Of a stretch of 34,093 nt of DNA, positions 8,563-19,910 are shown in pieces. Position numbers and translations under genes: made by a program. The notes beneath the pieces are model-generated. The model saw only the letters and a program-made list of their open reading frames with translations. It did no database searches and was not told the origin of the DNA. Within the stretch, counting starts at the first letter, position 1; each line of letters opens with the position of its first letter. This stretch comes from Sphingomonas sp. S-NIH.Pt15_0812 (GTDB taxonomy: Bacteria > Pseudomonadota > Alphaproteobacteria > Sphingomonadales > Sphingomonadaceae): the NCBI RefSeq assembly GCF_003951315.1, contig NZ_QLJH01000033.1, positions 1 through 34,093 on the forward strand. The letters run 5' to 3'.

Positions 8563-8823
8563 CGGGTCAGGTTCACATGGCGGCCCCCGGAGCGCGCCTT
8601 AGTTCATAACACTGGTTCGGGGGAGTCGCCGGAGCGGCTCGGCGAGTCCGCTGCGCGCTTCTGCGTGCGCCCATCGTCGCTTTGGCGGAAAGGCAGCGCT
8701 GGACTGCCTATCGCTGGCGTCCCCCATCTGGGCCCCGGCCTTCGCTGGGGAACATATCCGGGGAACGGCGGCGTTCACGCCATGACGGACCGCTTCGCGG
8801 CGTCGCGTGCCCCCAATAAGAAA
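8563..8823. other. Intergenic region between methyltransferase and pdhB
   Basis: About 260 bases between two convergent genes. I find no convincing reading frame or RNA gene. It holds one imperfect hairpin at 8733-8750 that resembles the hairpin at 20323-20348, and the T-rich flank of the pdhB terminator at its right edge. Confidence 0.6.
8733..8753. repeat. Imperfect intergenic hairpin, copy of a dispersed element
   Basis: CCCCGGC and GCTGGGG arms around a CTTC loop, followed by AACA. The stretch from CCCCGGCCTT to GGGGAACA matches the hairpin at 20323-20348 except at two positions. It lies in the convergent gap beyond the pdhB terminator. Confidence 0.5.
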
Positions 8824-8855
8824 CGCGCGGCACGACCCGATGACCGTGCCGCGCG
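8815..8855 (-). terminator. Rho-independent terminator after pdhB
   Basis: A perfect 11-bp GC-rich stem (8824-8834 with 8845-8855) around a 10-base loop. Read on the minus strand it is followed by TTTCTTATT. It begins about 10 bases after the pdhB stop codon. Confidence 0.88.
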
Positions 8856-8865
8856 CATCGAAGGA

Positions 8866-10290
8866 TCAGCCCTTGTAGCAGACCTTCTTGACGGTCTTCA
8901 CGACCTTCGCCGAGTCGATCAGCGCAAGCTTTTCGAGATTGGCGGCATAGGGCAGCGGCACGTCCTCGTTGGCGACGCGCAGCACCGGCGCGTCGAGGTC
9001 GTCAAAGCCCTGCTCCATCACCACCGCGGTCAGTTCCGACGCGATCGAGCAGGTCGGCCAGCCTTCCTCGACCACGACCATGCGGTTGGTCTTGGCCAGA
9101 GACTTGAGCACCGTCGCCGTGTCGAGCGGGCGCAGCGTGCGCAGGTCGATGACCTCCGCGTCGATGCCCTCTTCGGCCAGCTTCTCGGCCGCTTCCAGCG
9201 CGACGCCGACGCCGATCGAATAGCTGACCAGCGTCACGTCCTTGCCCTCGCGCATGATCCGCGCCTTGCCGATCGGCAGGACGAAATCGTCCATCTTGGG
9301 CACGTCGAACGAGCGGCCGTACATCAGCTCGTTCTCGAGGAACACAACCGGGTCCTCGGACCGGATCGCCGCCTTGAGCAGGCCCTTGGCATCGGCCGCG
9401 TCATAGGGCGCGATCACGATCAGGCCGGGGACGCTGGCATACCAGGGGCCGTAATTCTGCGAGTGCTGCGCGCCGACGCGGCTGGCGGCACCGTTGGGGC
9501 CACGGAACACGATCGGGCAGCGCATCTGGCCGCCGGACATGTAGTTGGTCTTGGCGGCCGAGTTGATGATGTGGTCGATCGCCTGCATGGCGAAGTTGAA
9601 CGTCATGAACTCGATGATCGGGCGCAGGCCGCCCATCGCCGCACCGGTGCCGACGCCGGCAAAGCCATATTCGGTGATCGGCGTGTCGATGACGCGGCGG
9701 TCGCCGAACTCGTCGAGCAACCCCTGCGTCACCTTGTACGCGCCCTGATATTGCGCGACTTCCTCGCCCATCACGAAGACGCGGTCGTCGGCGCGCATTT
9801 CCTCGGCCATCGCATCGCGCAGCGCCTCGCGGACGGTGAGCTTCACCATCTCGGTGCCCTCCGGAATCTCCGGCGTGGCGGGGGCGTGTGCTTCGGCGGC
9901 GGCGACCAGCTGCTGCGTGCCGCTCTCCTGCTCGGCGGCGGCGGCGCCCTCCGGCATGGGCGGCGACGCGCCGTCGGTGGCCTCGTTCTTCGGCGCGGCA
10001 TTGGCGTCTTCGCCGCTGCGCGTCTCGGTCACGGTGGAGGCATCCTCGCCCTCCTCGGCCAGCACGGCGATGGCCGTGCCGACCTTCACGTTATCCGTGC
10101 CCTCGGCGACCAGGATCTTGGCGATGACGCCCTCGTCCACCGCCTCGAACTCCATCGTCGCCTTGTCGGTCTCGATCTCGGCCATGATGTCGCCGGACTT
10201 GACGCTGTCGCCTTCCTTCACGAGCCATTTGGCGAGCGTGCCCTCCTCCATGGTCGGGGACAGGGCCGGCATCTTGATCTCGATCGCCAT
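8866..10290 (-). CDS. pdhB: Pyruvate dehydrogenase E1 component, beta subunit, with N-terminal lipoyl domain
   Basis: The beta half of the E1 heterotetramer, which decarboxylates pyruvate with TPP and passes the acetyl group to lipoyl E2. Of 474 residues, 1-80 form a lipoyl domain beginning [19 protein letters not shown] with the lipoylated Lys in ETDKATME (about K43). Residues 80-145 are an Ala/Glu/Pro linker, and about 150-474 are the transketolase-like E1-beta, beginning [17 protein letters not shown]. The extra lipoyl domain on E1-beta is characteristic of alphaproteobacteria. It starts one base after the pdhA stop. E2 and E3 genes are not in the window. Confidence 0.97.
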   Translation of the reverse strand: MAIEIKMPALSPTMEEGTLAKWLVKEGDSVKSGDIMAEIETDKATMEFEAVDEGVIAKILVAEGTDNVKVGTAIAVLAEEGEDASTVTETRSGEDANAAPKNEATDGASPPMPEGAAAAEQESGTQQLVAAAEAHAPATPEIPEGTEMVKLTVREALRDAMAEEMRADDRVFVMGEEVAQYQGAYKVTQGLLDEFGDRRVIDTPITEYGFAGVGTGAAMGGLRPIIEFMTFNFAMQAIDHIINSAAKTNYMSGGQMRCPIVFRGPNGAASRVGAQHSQNYGPWYASVPGLIVIAPYDAADAKGLLKAAIRSEDPVVFLENELMYGRSFDVPKMDDFVLPIGKARIMREGKDVTLVSYSIGVGVALEAAEKLAEEGIDAEVIDLRTLRPLDTATVLKSLAKTNRMVVVEEGWPTCSIASELTAVVMEQGFDDLDAPVLRVANEDVPLPYAANLEKLALIDSAKVVKTVKKVCYKG

Positions 10291-10291
10291 C

Positions 10292-11335
10292 TCAGTAACG
10301 CTCCACCAGCACTTCAGTGTACAGTTCGGCCGGGTCCGGCTCGGGGGTCTGCTCGGCGAAATCGGCGGCCGCGTTCACCGTCTTGCGGATGTCCTGCTCC
10401 AGCACCTTCAGATCGGCCTCGGTCACGCCCTGCGCCTCCAGCAGCTTCTTGACGTGGTCGATCGGGTCGGACTTGTCGCGCACGCCCTGCACTTCCTCGC
10501 GGCTGCGATACTTGGCCGGGTCGGACATGGAGTGACCGCGATAGCGATAGGTCTTCATCTCCAGGATGACCGGCCCCTTGCCGGCGCGGACCCAGGCCAG
10601 CGCCTCCTCGGCCGCGCCGCGGCAGGCCAGCACGTCCATGCCGTCGACCTGGATGCCGGGGATGCGGAAGCTCTCGCCGCGGCGATAGAGCTGATCCTCG
10701 GACGAGGCGCGGTTGACGCTGGTGCCCATGGCGTACTGGTTGTTCTCGATCACGAAGATGATCGGGAGCTTCCACAGCTCGGCCATGTTGAAGCTCTCGT
10801 ACACCTGGCCCTGATTGGCCGCGCCGTCGCCGAAATAGGCGAGGCAGACGCCGCCGTCATTGCTGTACTTGTGCCCGAAGGCCAGACCGGTGCCCAACGA
10901 CACCTGCGCGCCGACGATGCCGTGGCCGCCATAGAATTTATGCTCGGTCGAGAACATGTGCATCGACCCGCCCTTGCCCTTGGAGATGCCGGCGGCACGC
11001 CCCGTCAGCTCGGCCATGATGACCTTGGGATCGATGCCATAGGCCAGCATGTGGCCATGGTCGCGGTAACCGGTGATCACCGAATCCTTGTCGCCGTCCA
11101 GCGCCGACTGCAGGCCGACCGCGACCGCTTCCTGGCCGATATACAGGTGGCAGAAGCCACCGATCAGGCCGAGGCCGTAGAGCTGGCCGGCCTTTTCCTC
11201 GAACCGGCGGATCAGCAGCATCTGCTTGTAGAAGTCGAGCAGCTGTTCCTTGCTCGCCTCGAACGGCTTCGGCTCGGCGGGACGCTCGCGATTGGGGATC
11301 GGCGGATCGGCGAAGGCGCGGGGGGCTTTGGCCAC
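10292..11335 (-). CDS. pdhA: Pyruvate dehydrogenase E1 component, alpha subunit
   Basis: The TPP-binding half of E1. It has the [20 protein letters not shown] start of the fold, [11 protein letters not shown], and the TPP/Mg motif GDGAANQGQ...IENNQ. The phosphorylation-loop-like [15 protein letters not shown] follows. About 347 residues. The start is either GTG 11335 (MAKAP-type N-terminus as in relatives) or TTG 11341; GAGG lies about 10 and 4 bases upstream respectively, and I prefer GTG. It forms an operon with pdhB, and its promoter must lie in 11342-11523, shared with the divergent MFS gene. Confidence 0.96.
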   Translation of the reverse strand: MAKAPRAFADPPIPNRERPAEPKPFEASKEQLLDFYKQMLLIRRFEEKAGQLYGLGLIGGFCHLYIGQEAVAVGLQSALDGDKDSVITGYRDHGHMLAYGIDPKVIMAELTGRAAGISKGKGGSMHMFSTEHKFYGGHGIVGAQVSLGTGLAFGHKYSNDGGVCLAYFGDGAANQGQVYESFNMAELWKLPIIFVIENNQYAMGTSVNRASSEDQLYRRGESFRIPGIQVDGMDVLACRGAAEEALAWVRAGKGPVILEMKTYRYRGHSMSDPAKYRSREEVQGVRDKSDPIDHVKKLLEAQGVTEADLKVLEQDIRKTVNAAADFAEQTPEPDPAELYTEVLVERY

Positions 11336-11523
11336 TGTCAAAAGACCTCGTTTCCGTAGGGTAGTTGGCGGTGCCTATAGGCCGGGTCCGACGAAAGAGG
11401 CAATCATGCGATGCAGCAGCTTTCGCAGCATTATCCGATCCGAGCGGATCAAGCCGGGCTTTCAGGGCACAAAGGCCAGCACCATTGCCCTGACGCCCGC
11501 GCCATGCGTAAAGCTCCGGGTGA

Positions 11524-12872
11524 ATGGCCGACCATATCCACCCCTTTCGCATCGCCAATTTCCGCAGCTACTGGCTGTCGCGGTTCAGCGGCACCATCGC
11601 CGTCTCGGCGATGTCGATCGTCATCGGCTGGCAGGTCTATAATCTCGCGCGCGAGACGATGGATGTGCGGCAGGCGGCGTTCATGCTCGGCATGATCGGC
11701 TTCGCGCAGTTCGTGCCCCTGTTCCTGCTCACCCCGGTCACCGGCCTGGTCGCCGACAGCGTCGACCGACGCTGGATCGTGCGCGGCACCACCGCGCTGC
11801 TGGTGCTGACCGCGGGCGCGCTGTGGCTGCTCACCTGGTCGGGCCACCTGACGCTCGGCGCGTTGTTCACGGCGGCGGTGGCGTTCGGCGTGGCGCGCGC
11901 CTTTTCCGGCCCGGCCTATTCGGCGCTCGCCCCCAATCTGGTCCCGCGCGAGAGCCTGCCCACCGCGATCGCGGTAAGCTCGATCGCCTGGCAGGTCGGC
12001 ACCATCGCCGGCCCCAGTGTCGGCGGCCTGCTCTATGCCATTCATCCGGAGGTCGCCTATGGCGTCGCGACCCTGTTGTTCGTGGTCGCGCTCACCTTCA
12101 TGTTCCTGATCGGCCCGGTGCCGCAGCCGGCCGTGCAGAGCGATCACCGGCCGCTCGCCCGTATTGCCGAGGGGTTCCGCTATGTCCGGCGCAACCGGCT
12201 GGTGCAGGCGGCGATCACGCTCGACCTGTTCGCGGTGCTGCTGGCCGGCGCAACCTCGCTGCTGCCGGTCTATGCCCGCGACATCCTGCACGTCGGGTCG
12301 CAGGGGCTGGGCGTGCTGGCGGCGGGCATGGGGATCGGCGCGGCGAGCACCGCCATCTGGTTCTCGGTCCGGCCGATGAGCCGCAATGTCGGCGTGAAGA
12401 TGCTCGCCGCCGTCGTCATCTTCGGCCTGGGCATCCTGACCTTCGGGATCGCGTCCTACATCACGGATGCGTTGGGGCTGGAAAGCGGCACGGTGCGGCT
12501 GGGGACGATGGCGGTGTTCGTCCATCCCGCCTTCCTGCTCAGCCTCGCCGCCTTGATCGTCGCGGGCGGCGCGGACATGGTGTCGGTCTATGTCCGCCAG
12601 TCGCTCATCCAGCTCCACACCCCCGATGCGATGCGCGGGCGGGTGAGCGCGGTGTCGCAGCTCACCATCTCGGCGTCCAACGAACTGGGCGAGTTCGAGA
12701 GCGGCGTGATGGCCTCGCTGCTGGGGCCGGTCGGCGCGGTAGTGTTCGGCGGGGTCGGCGCGATCGGCGTGACCCTGCTCTGGTCGCGCCTGTTCCCGGA
12801 ACTCCGCCGCGCGCGAACCTTTGACCCGCCAGAGATCCTCGAAACCGAACCTGAGCACGGAGAAGCCAAGCC

Positions 12873-12876
<4 letters not shown>
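11524..12876 (+). CDS. MFS transporter, EntS/MFS_3-like exporter
   Basis: A 450-residue inner-membrane protein with about ten to twelve hydrophobic segments. It starts [19 protein letters not shown], typical of the MFS_3 (DUF894) exporter group that includes EntS. The loop [14 protein letters not shown] matches the conserved MFS loop 2-3 motif. The substrate is unknown. It is the first gene of a tight unit with cysK (ATGA overlap) and a SleB-like gene, so a sulfur-metabolite or cysteine-related substrate is possible but unproven. Confidence 0.88.
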
Positions 12877-13792
<916 letters not shown>

Positions 13793-13793
<1 letters not shown>

Positions 13794-15130
13794 TGGTGTC
13801 TTCGCGCCCCGGACCCGTATTCCGGGGCCTGCTCCTCCTTCTCGCCCTGGTGGCGGTCGTCATTCCCGCGCTGCTCGTGCGGTGGGCGCCGACCGTCGCC
13901 GCCAGTCCGGCACGCATCGCACGGCGCGCGGGCCTGCCGCCGCGCAAGGTGGTGCCGCCGACCGTGCTGCCCGATGTGGAGCCGGTCGAGCTGGTCGATC
14001 TGACGCCGCAGGACGCGCGCGCCTTCAACGCGGGCGTGCCCTTCGCCAAGGGGCCGAACCCGGCCGCGCGCCCGTTCCACCTGCGCGACACGCCCGACAA
14101 TCTGGCCCGCGCCACCGACTGCCTAGCCACCGCCCTGGTCTATGAGGCGGGCGACGATCCCGCCGGGCAACGCGCGGTCGCGCAGGTGGTGCTGAACCGC
14201 GTCCGCCATCCCGCCTTTCCCAAGACGGTGTGCGGCGTGGTGTTCGAGGGGCAGGACCGCACCACCGGCTGCCAGTTCACCTTCAGTTGCGACGGCGCGC
14301 TGACCCGCTGGTCGCCTTCCCCTGCCTTGTGGACCGCCGCGCGCAAGGTCGCGACGGCGGCGCTGACCGGTGCGGTCTATCGGCCGGTCGGCTATGCCAC
14401 CCATTATCATACCGACTGGGTCGTGCCCTATTGGCAGTCCAGCCTGGACAAGATCGCCGCCGTGCACAGCCATCTCTTCTTCCGCTGGGCCGGCTGGTGG
14501 GGCACCCCGCCCGCCTTCAACCGCCAGGTCTCCGCAGAGGAGCCGGTGATCGACAGGATCGCCCCCCTCTCCGACGCGCACCGGCTGGGTGGCGCACTGG
14601 CGGCGGTCGCCGCCGCGACCAGCGAAGCCGCCACCGCCCTGGCTTCGGTCGACGGCTCCGCGCCGGCCCTGGTCACCGATCCCGATGTCGGTGACACGCA
14701 GGCGATCATGGTCGCGCTACCCGTCGGCCTGTCGGCGGAAAGCTATCCGTTGTTGGCGGCGAAGGCCTGCGGCACCCGCCCGCGCTGCAAATATCTGGGC
14801 TGGACCGATACGAAGGCGGTGCCCCGATCCGGCGATCCCAATCCGACCCAGGTCGCGGCCATGGCGTTCAGCTATCTCCGCGACCAGCCGGCCGGATTGG
14901 AGCGGACGCTGTGGAACTGCACAGTGTTTCCGCACACCCGGCCGGGCGGATGCATGCGGCGCGATCCGGGGGCAGCGGTCGGCGTCACCCCGCCCGCCGC
15001 CGCCGCACCACCTCCTATGTCGGGGCGCGGGCCAGACAATTTGGGCGGCGTGCGACGGCGTGTCACCGGCGCCATGGCAACGCCGGTGGTCCAGGCGGCG
15101 CCCGTCGCTACCGAACCACAACCAAGATAA
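13793..15130 (+). CDS. SleB-like cell wall hydrolase
   Basis: A 445-residue envelope protein. Residues about 9-30 ([18 protein letters not shown]) form a signal anchor. A Hydrolase_2 (SleB) domain spans about 107-215: the likely catalytic Glu is E118 in LVYEAGDD, followed by [33 protein letters not shown] and [11 protein letters not shown]. This domain cleaves peptidoglycan glycan strands in spore formers; in alphaproteobacteria it is assigned to wall remodelling. The C-terminal 220 residues are of unknown fold and end in a Pro/Ala-rich tail. ATG 13793 overlaps the cysK stop. Confidence 0.9.
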
Positions 15131-15255
15131 CGCTAACACCATTCTCAACGTGCAAGAAGGTTCCTCTCGCCGTCCAAAAGCGCGCACAAACGCATAGAAT
15201 GAGGATGAGTTCCAGGCGCGACGAGCCTGGCCATCTGCGCGAGGATTCTGTTCGC

Positions 15256-17118
15256 ATGACCTTCCAACACTGGCCGATCGGCCGAAAGCTGACTGCTTCC
15301 TTTGCCGTCCTGATCGTCATTCTCGCGCTTCAGGGCCTGTTCGTTCTCCAGAATTTCGGAACGGTGCGGGAGTCCGTCGCGAAGCGCGGACGCGGGTTCA
15401 CGGTGATGGTAAACGTACTCAAGATCGAAAACGGCGTGCTGGCGCAGGCCAATGATGCGCGTGGCGCGGTGCTGGCCGGGGATCCCGCTTTCCGCGCCTT
15501 GTTCGAACGGGATGGCCGCGACCTTGACGCGATGATCGACAGGACGATCGCCATCACTGTCCGCCCGATCACCAAGCAGCGGCTGGAGGAGACGCGCATC
15601 GCGGTTCACGAGTGGCGAAGCAAGGTCGCCGAGCCGCTGCTGAAACTCGCCGCCGACCCGAGGACGCTGAAAGACGCCCATACCCTGGGTAGCGTCGACC
15701 GGCTCGGTCCCGTCCGGGCGCATGTCGCGCGGCTGGTACGGGGGCAACAGGATCGCCTGGCCGAGCTGTCTCGCGACATCGGCGCCGCCACGATTCGGAT
15801 GAAGACCGCTCTTTGGGCCGGTGCCGGCGTGGCGGTGATCGCTGCCCTGCTGCTCGCCTGGATCCTGACGCTCGCCATCGCCCGGCCCGTCCGCTTGCTC
15901 ACCGGGAACGTGAAGCGGCTGTCGAGCGGCGATTTCGACGTGGACTGCCAGGCTTCGGGGCGGTCCGACGAGATCGGCGAGCTGCAACAGGCGCTGGCCG
16001 TGTTCCGCGATGCCGGTCTCGCCAAGCAGCAGAGCGAGCGTGCCAAGGCGGAAAGCGACGCCGCGCAGAAGCAGGTGGTCGACACCTTGTCCGCCAATTT
16101 GTCGCATCTGGCCCAGGGCGACCTGACCAGCACGATCACGGCCCAGTTCCCACCAGCCTATGCCGGCCTGAAGGCCCATTACAACGACGCGGTCGAGCGG
16201 CTGCGCGGCCTGATCGGCTCGGTGTCGGAGAGCGCGATGGCGATCCGCACCGGCTCGGACGAGATCGCCCAGGCATCGGAGGATCTTGCCCGCCGTACCG
16301 AAAGCAATGCCGCCTCGCTGGAGGAGACCTCCAACTCGATCACGCGCATGGACGAGCGACTGCGCGCGACCGCCGATGCCTCGTCGCGGACCGTCGCCCG
16401 CGCCGATCAGGCGATCTCCACCGTCAACGGCGGCCGCGCCGTTGCGGACGAGGCGGTGCAGGCGATGGGCCGAGTCTCCGAAAGCGCCAAGGGCATCGAT
16501 TCGGTGATCGAGGGGCTCGACAAGATCGCCTTCCAGACGCGAGTCCTGGCGATGAACGCCGCGGTCGAGGCCGGGCGCGCGGGCGACGCCGGTCGCGGCT
16601 TCGCGGTGGTCGCCGACCTGGTGTCGGCACTGGCGATGCGCTCCGAGGAAGAGGCGAAGCGCGCACGCGAACAGCTCACCGCGACGCAGAGCGACATCAT
16701 CACCGCCGTTGGCGCGGTGCAGAAGGTGGATGGCGCGCTGTCCAACATCTCGGGCGACGTGGCGCAGGTGCACGAGCTGCTCGCGACCATGGCGGCGGAC
16801 AATCAGGCCCAGGCCAGTGCAATCAGCCAGGTGACGACCGCGATCGGCAGCATGGACCGCGCGACCCAGCAGAATGCCGCGATGGTGGAGGAAACCTCCG
16901 CCGCCGCCCGCAACCTGGCCAGCGAGGTCGGCGGCCTAGCCGACAAGGCCGCGCAGTTCAACACCGGCTCGGCAGCGGCACCGCGGACCACGCGCGCCGC
17001 GCCCCGTCCCACCCTTCAGCCGGACGACTTCACCCGGCCCGTCCGCCCGCTGCCCGCCGCCGCCGTCCCGGCGCTGGTGGCAAGCACCGGGGACGATGGC
17101 GACTGGACGGAGTTCTGA
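15256..17118 (+). CDS. Methyl-accepting chemotaxis protein
   Basis: A 620-residue chemoreceptor. TM1 is at about 12-31 and TM2 at about 186-208, enclosing a helical periplasmic sensor of about 150 residues. A HAMP domain follows ([10 protein letters not shown]...[10 protein letters not shown]), then the long coiled-coil signalling domain with the tip [29 protein letters not shown] around residue 436. The protein ends DWTEF, matching the aromatic-x-x-aromatic pentapeptide that docks CheR in Tar and Tsr. ATG 15256 is preferred (GAGGA about 10 bases upstream) over ATG 15199, because it places the basic residues directly before TM1. No other chemotaxis genes are in the window. The ligand is unknown. 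Confidence 0.94.
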   Translation: MTFQHWPIGRKLTASFAVLIVILALQGLFVLQNFGTVRESVAKRGRGFTVMVNVLKIENGVLAQANDARGAVLAGDPAFRALFERDGRDLDAMIDRTIAITVRPITKQRLEETRIAVHEWRSKVAEPLLKLAADPRTLKDAHTLGSVDRLGPVRAHVARLVRGQQDRLAELSRDIGAATIRMKTALWAGAGVAVIAALLLAWILTLAIARPVRLLTGNVKRLSSGDFDVDCQASGRSDEIGELQQALAVFRDAGLAKQQSERAKAESDAAQKQVVDTLSANLSHLAQGDLTSTITAQFPPAYAGLKAHYNDAVERLRGLIGSVSESAMAIRTGSDEIAQASEDLARRTESNAASLEETSNSITRMDERLRATADASSRTVARADQAISTVNGGRAVADEAVQAMGRVSESAKGIDSVIEGLDKIAFQTRVLAMNAAVEAGRAGDAGRGFAVVADLVSALAMRSEEEAKRAREQLTATQSDIITAVGAVQKVDGALSNISGDVAQVHELLATMAADNQAQASAISQVTTAIGSMDRATQQNAAMVEETSAAARNLASEVGGLADKAAQFNTGSAAAPRTTRAAPRPTLQPDDFTRPVRPLPAAAVPALVASTGDDGDWTEF

Positions 17119-17126
17119 TCCGACCC

Positions 17127-17149
17127 GGCCCCGCCCGAAGGGCGGGGCC
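17127..17149. terminator. Hairpin between convergent MCP and acyl-CoA dehydrogenase genes
   Basis: A perfect 10-bp stem, GGCCCCGCCC with GGGCGGGGCC, around a GAA loop. There is no T-tract on either side, so it may be a weak or Rho-assisted bidirectional terminator. Confidence 0.6.
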
Positions 17150-17159
17150 AGTCCAGCCG

Positions 17160-18962
17160 TCACGCCGCCAGGAACATCGCCTCGGGCAGCGCCATCACCG
17201 CCTCGGCCCCACCCTCGATCTTGCGACGCAGCGCCCCGGCATCGGGCAGGATGCGTTCGGCGAAGAAGCGCGCCGTGACCAGCTTGGCGTCGAGGAAGGC
17301 GGCATCGCCCTCCCCCGCATCCCGCATCCGCGCGGCGGCGGCGGCCATGCGCAGCCACATCAGCCCGGTCGCCACCAGGCCCATCAGGTGCATGTAGCTG
17401 ACCGCGCCGGCGCCGACATTCTCCGGGTTCTTCATGCCATTGGCCATGAACCACAGGGTCGCGGCCTGAAGATCGTTCAGCGCCCGCTCCAGCCGGGTGG
17501 CGAAACCGGCGGTCGCCTCCACCGTCTTGGCCAGCGCGACCTCCTCGGTCACGATCTGGAAGAAGGCCTGCACCGCCCGGCCGCCATTCTGCGCCAGCTT
17601 GCGGCCGACCAGGTCCATCGCCTGGACACCGTTGGTGCCCTCGTAGATCATCGCGATCCGGGCATCGCGGACATATTGCTCCATTCCCCATTCCTGGATG
17701 TAGCCGTGCCCGCCAAAGACCTGCTGCGCGCTGGTGGCCACCTCATAGCCCTTGTCGGTGCCGACGCCCTTGATCACCGGGGTCAGCAGGCCGATCAGGT
17801 CGCCGGCCATCTGCCGCTCGACCTCGGTGCCGGCCTTATGCTCCAGATCGACCTGGAGCGCGCCCCACAGGCACAGGGCGCGCAGCCCCTCGGTCCAGGC
17901 CTTGGCCTCCATCAGCATCCGACGCACATCGGGGTGGACCATCAGCGTGTCGGCCTTCTCGCCCGGCTCGGCCGGGCCGGTCAGCGCGCGACCCTGGCGA
18001 CGATCGCGGGCATAATGGACCGCGTTCTGATAGGCGGTCTCCGCCACCGCCAGCCCTTGCAGGCCGACGCCCAACCGCGCCGCGTTCATCATGATGAACA
18101 TCGCCGCCAGCCCCTTCATCTCCTCGCCGACCAGCCAGCCGGTCGCGCCGTCATAGTTGAGGACGCAGGTGGAGTTGCCGTGGATGCCCATCTTGTGCTC
18201 GATCGAGCCACAGGTGACGGCGTTGCGCGCGCCCAGCGACCCGTCTTCGTTGACCAGCACCTTGGGCACCACGAACAGGGAGATGCCCTTGCTGCTGTCC
18301 GGCGCGCCCGGCGTCTTGGCCAGCACCAGATGGATGATGTTGTCGGTCAGGTCATGCTCGCCGGCCGAAATGAAGATCTTGGTGCCGGTGATCCGATAGC
18401 TGCCATCGGCCTGCGGCTCCGCCTTGGTGCGGATCAGGCCGAGGTCGGTGCCGCATTGCGGCTCGGTCAGGTTCATGGTGCCGCCCCATTCTCCCGACAC
18501 CATCTTGGGCAGATACCGGGCCTGCTGCTCCGGGCTGCCCTTGGCGACCAGCGCCGCGATCGCGCCATGCGCCAGGCCCGGATACATGGCGAAGGCCATG
18601 TTGGCGGAGATCATGAACTCCTGGAACGCGGTCGAGACGACATGCGGCATCCCCTGCCCGCCAAAGGCCTCCGGCGCGGCGAGCGTGCCCCAGCCCGATT
18701 CGACGAACTGGCGATAGGCCTCCTTGAAGCCGGGCGGCGTCGTCACCGATCCGTCCTCGGCCCGGGTGCAGCCATGCTGGTCGCCGATCTGGTTGAGCGG
18801 GAACAGCACCTCGGCGACGAAGCGGCCGCCCTCTTCCAGCACGGCATCGACCGTGTCGGGCGTGGCATTGGCGAACCCTTCGACCTCCGCATGAGCGGAC
18901 AGGCCGACCACCTGCTCCAGCACGAAGCGGACATCGCGGATCGGGGGCGTATAGCTCGGCAT
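17160..18962 (-). CDS. Acyl-CoA dehydrogenase (long form with C-terminal extension)
   Basis: A 600-residue FAD enzyme of the branch with a C-terminal helical extension. It has MNLTEPQCGTDLG and ISAGEHD near the FAD and substrate site, and IYEGTNGVQAMDLVGRKL, where E441 is the expected catalytic base. Members of this branch oxidise medium- to long-chain or dicarboxyl-derived acyl-CoAs; the substrate cannot be read from sequence. It starts 6 bp after the LiuR-like regulator stop and is almost certainly co-transcribed with it. Confidence 0.94.
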   Translation of the reverse strand: MPSYTPPIRDVRFVLEQVVGLSAHAEVEGFANATPDTVDAVLEEGGRFVAEVLFPLNQIGDQHGCTRAEDGSVTTPPGFKEAYRQFVESGWGTLAAPEAFGGQGMPHVVSTAFQEFMISANMAFAMYPGLAHGAIAALVAKGSPEQQARYLPKMVSGEWGGTMNLTEPQCGTDLGLIRTKAEPQADGSYRITGTKIFISAGEHDLTDNIIHLVLAKTPGAPDSSKGISLFVVPKVLVNEDGSLGARNAVTCGSIEHKMGIHGNSTCVLNYDGATGWLVGEEMKGLAAMFIMMNAARLGVGLQGLAVAETAYQNAVHYARDRRQGRALTGPAEPGEKADTLMVHPDVRRMLMEAKAWTEGLRALCLWGALQVDLEHKAGTEVERQMAGDLIGLLTPVIKGVGTDKGYEVATSAQQVFGGHGYIQEWGMEQYVRDARIAMIYEGTNGVQAMDLVGRKLAQNGGRAVQAFFQIVTEEVALAKTVEATAGFATRLERALNDLQAATLWFMANGMKNPENVGAGAVSYMHLMGLVATGLMWLRMAAAAARMRDAGEGDAAFLDAKLVTARFFAERILPDAGALRRKIEGGAEAVMALPEAMFLAA

Positions 18963-18968
18963 CTCTCT

Positions 18969-19397
18969 CTAATCCTTATCGTTATCATGTCGGTGCGTCG
19001 CCCGCACATCGGCGACGAAGCTGGTCAGTTCGGCGATCGCGGCATCGATGTCGCGCTTCTGCGCCTCCAGCGCGGCGATCCGCGCCTCGCACCGGTCGAT
19101 CGTCACCTGGCGCTGGATGCGCCGGCCGTCGCCGATATCGTACAGGTCGATCATCTCGCGGATCTCGCCCAGCGAGAAGCCGACCCGCTTGCCGCGCAAG
19201 ATCCAGGCGAGCCGCGCGCGATCCCGCTGCGTATAGATGCGGGTGGTGCCGCGCCGTTCGGGTGCGATCAGCCCCTCGTCCTCGTAGAAGCGGAGGGCCC
19301 GCGCGGTGACCCCGAACTCCTCCGAGAGGTCGGAGATCGTGAAACTGTCCCGATCGTTGCGCGGGACGATCACGGCATAGGTTGCTGCATCGGCCAT
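18969..19397 (-). CDS. MerR-family regulator, LiuR-like
   Basis: A 142-residue regulator. The winged helix is at about 18-85 (FTISDLSEEFGVTARALRFYEDEGLIAPERRGTTR-type start), followed by RARLAWILRGKRVGFSLGEIREMIDLYD and a dimerising coiled coil. This wording closely matches LiuR regulators of branched-chain amino acid and acyl-CoA breakdown. It lacks a Cys-based metal site. It lies immediately upstream of an acyl-CoA dehydrogenase, which is its likely target along with itself. ATG 19397 is 18 bases from an inverted repeat that is probably its own operator. No strong ribosome site is visible, so a short or leaderless transcript is possible. Confidence 0.9.
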   Translation of the reverse strand: MADAATYAVIVPRNDRDSFTISDLSEEFGVTARALRFYEDEGLIAPERRGTTRIYTQRDRARLAWILRGKRVGFSLGEIREMIDLYDIGDGRRIQRQVTIDRCEARIAALEAQKRDIDAAIAELTSFVADVRATHRHDNDKD

Positions 19398-19415
19398 ATG
19401 GGAAAGGTACTTCCC

Positions 19416-19431
19416 TTTACGTAAACGTCAA
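19416..19431 (-). promoter_or_regulatory. Probable LiuR/MerR operator
   Basis: TTTACGTAAACGTCAA (plus strand) is a 7-2-7 inverted repeat with one mismatch. On the minus strand it begins TTGACG, a near-consensus -35 hexamer. TACCTT at 19404-19409 could be a weak -10 with a 16-base spacer. This resembles the LiuR site pattern I recall from comparative genomics; the identity is inferred. The site overlaps the stop codon of the upstream lipoprotein gene. Confidence 0.6.
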
Positions 19432-19910
19432 GACGCCTTACAGAGGAATTTCCCACCCCGACCGCGCAACGTCGCGGCCTCCGCCTGCGAGCCGCTCTGC
19501 TGTTCGACGGTCAGCGCCGCGAGCGACGCCCGGCCGAGGCAGAGCTGCTCGCATTCGGCCGGCAGGGTCGTAGGGAAACGGATACGCTCCCCATCGAACT
19601 GCGCGTCGAAGCGACAGGCGTTGCCGAGCGTGACCTTCAGCGTCTCGCCATCGCGTTGCACCGTGCCGCTGGCGGAACAGCTCTGCCCCTCTCCATAGTC
19701 GATCGCCACGCCGATCCGCTGTCCGACGATGCACAGTCGGTCGGTGTCGAGCGCCCAGGCCCCCTCGATCGCACGGCGCTTCGGATCGGGCACCAGTCCC
19801 GCCTCGGTCGCCGCCGCCTCCAATTTGGCGCCATCGCTGCGGTCGATCACGGAGGCGGCGCGGTCGCATCCGGCCAGGAGCAGCAACAGGGCGACCGGAC
19901 GCCAATTCAT
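19428..19910 (-). CDS. Predicted lipoprotein of unknown function
   Basis: A 160-residue protein with a short signal and lipobox: [15 protein letters not shown], modified Cys at residue 15. The mature part has several Cys (about C61, C80, C101 and later) that could pair in the periplasm, in a compact beta-rich domain. I do not recognise the family. ATG 19910 overlaps the hisI stop (ATGA). Its stop lies inside the putative LiuR operator. Confidence 0.78.
   Translation of the reverse strand: MNWRPVALLLLLAGCDRAASVIDRSDGAKLEAAATEAGLVPDPKRRAIEGAWALDTDRLCIVGQRIGVAIDYGEGQSCSASGTVQRDGETLKVTLGNACRFDAQFDGERIRFPTTLPAECEQLCLGRASLAALTVEQQSGSQAEAATLRGRGGKFLCKAS

Noticed and set aside
15145..16773. Minus-strand frame of 542 codons opposite the chemoreceptor
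   Set aside because: It is low-complexity His/Arg/Gly/Asp sequence, and the plus strand has an intact receptor with domains in order.
15813..19424. A plus-strand frame open for about 1200 codons across the chemoreceptor and antisense to the acyl-CoA dehydrogenase and MerR genes
   Set aside because: Its translation is Arg/Gly/His-rich with no domain, while the other frames encode clear families; long antisense frames are usual in GC-rich DNA.
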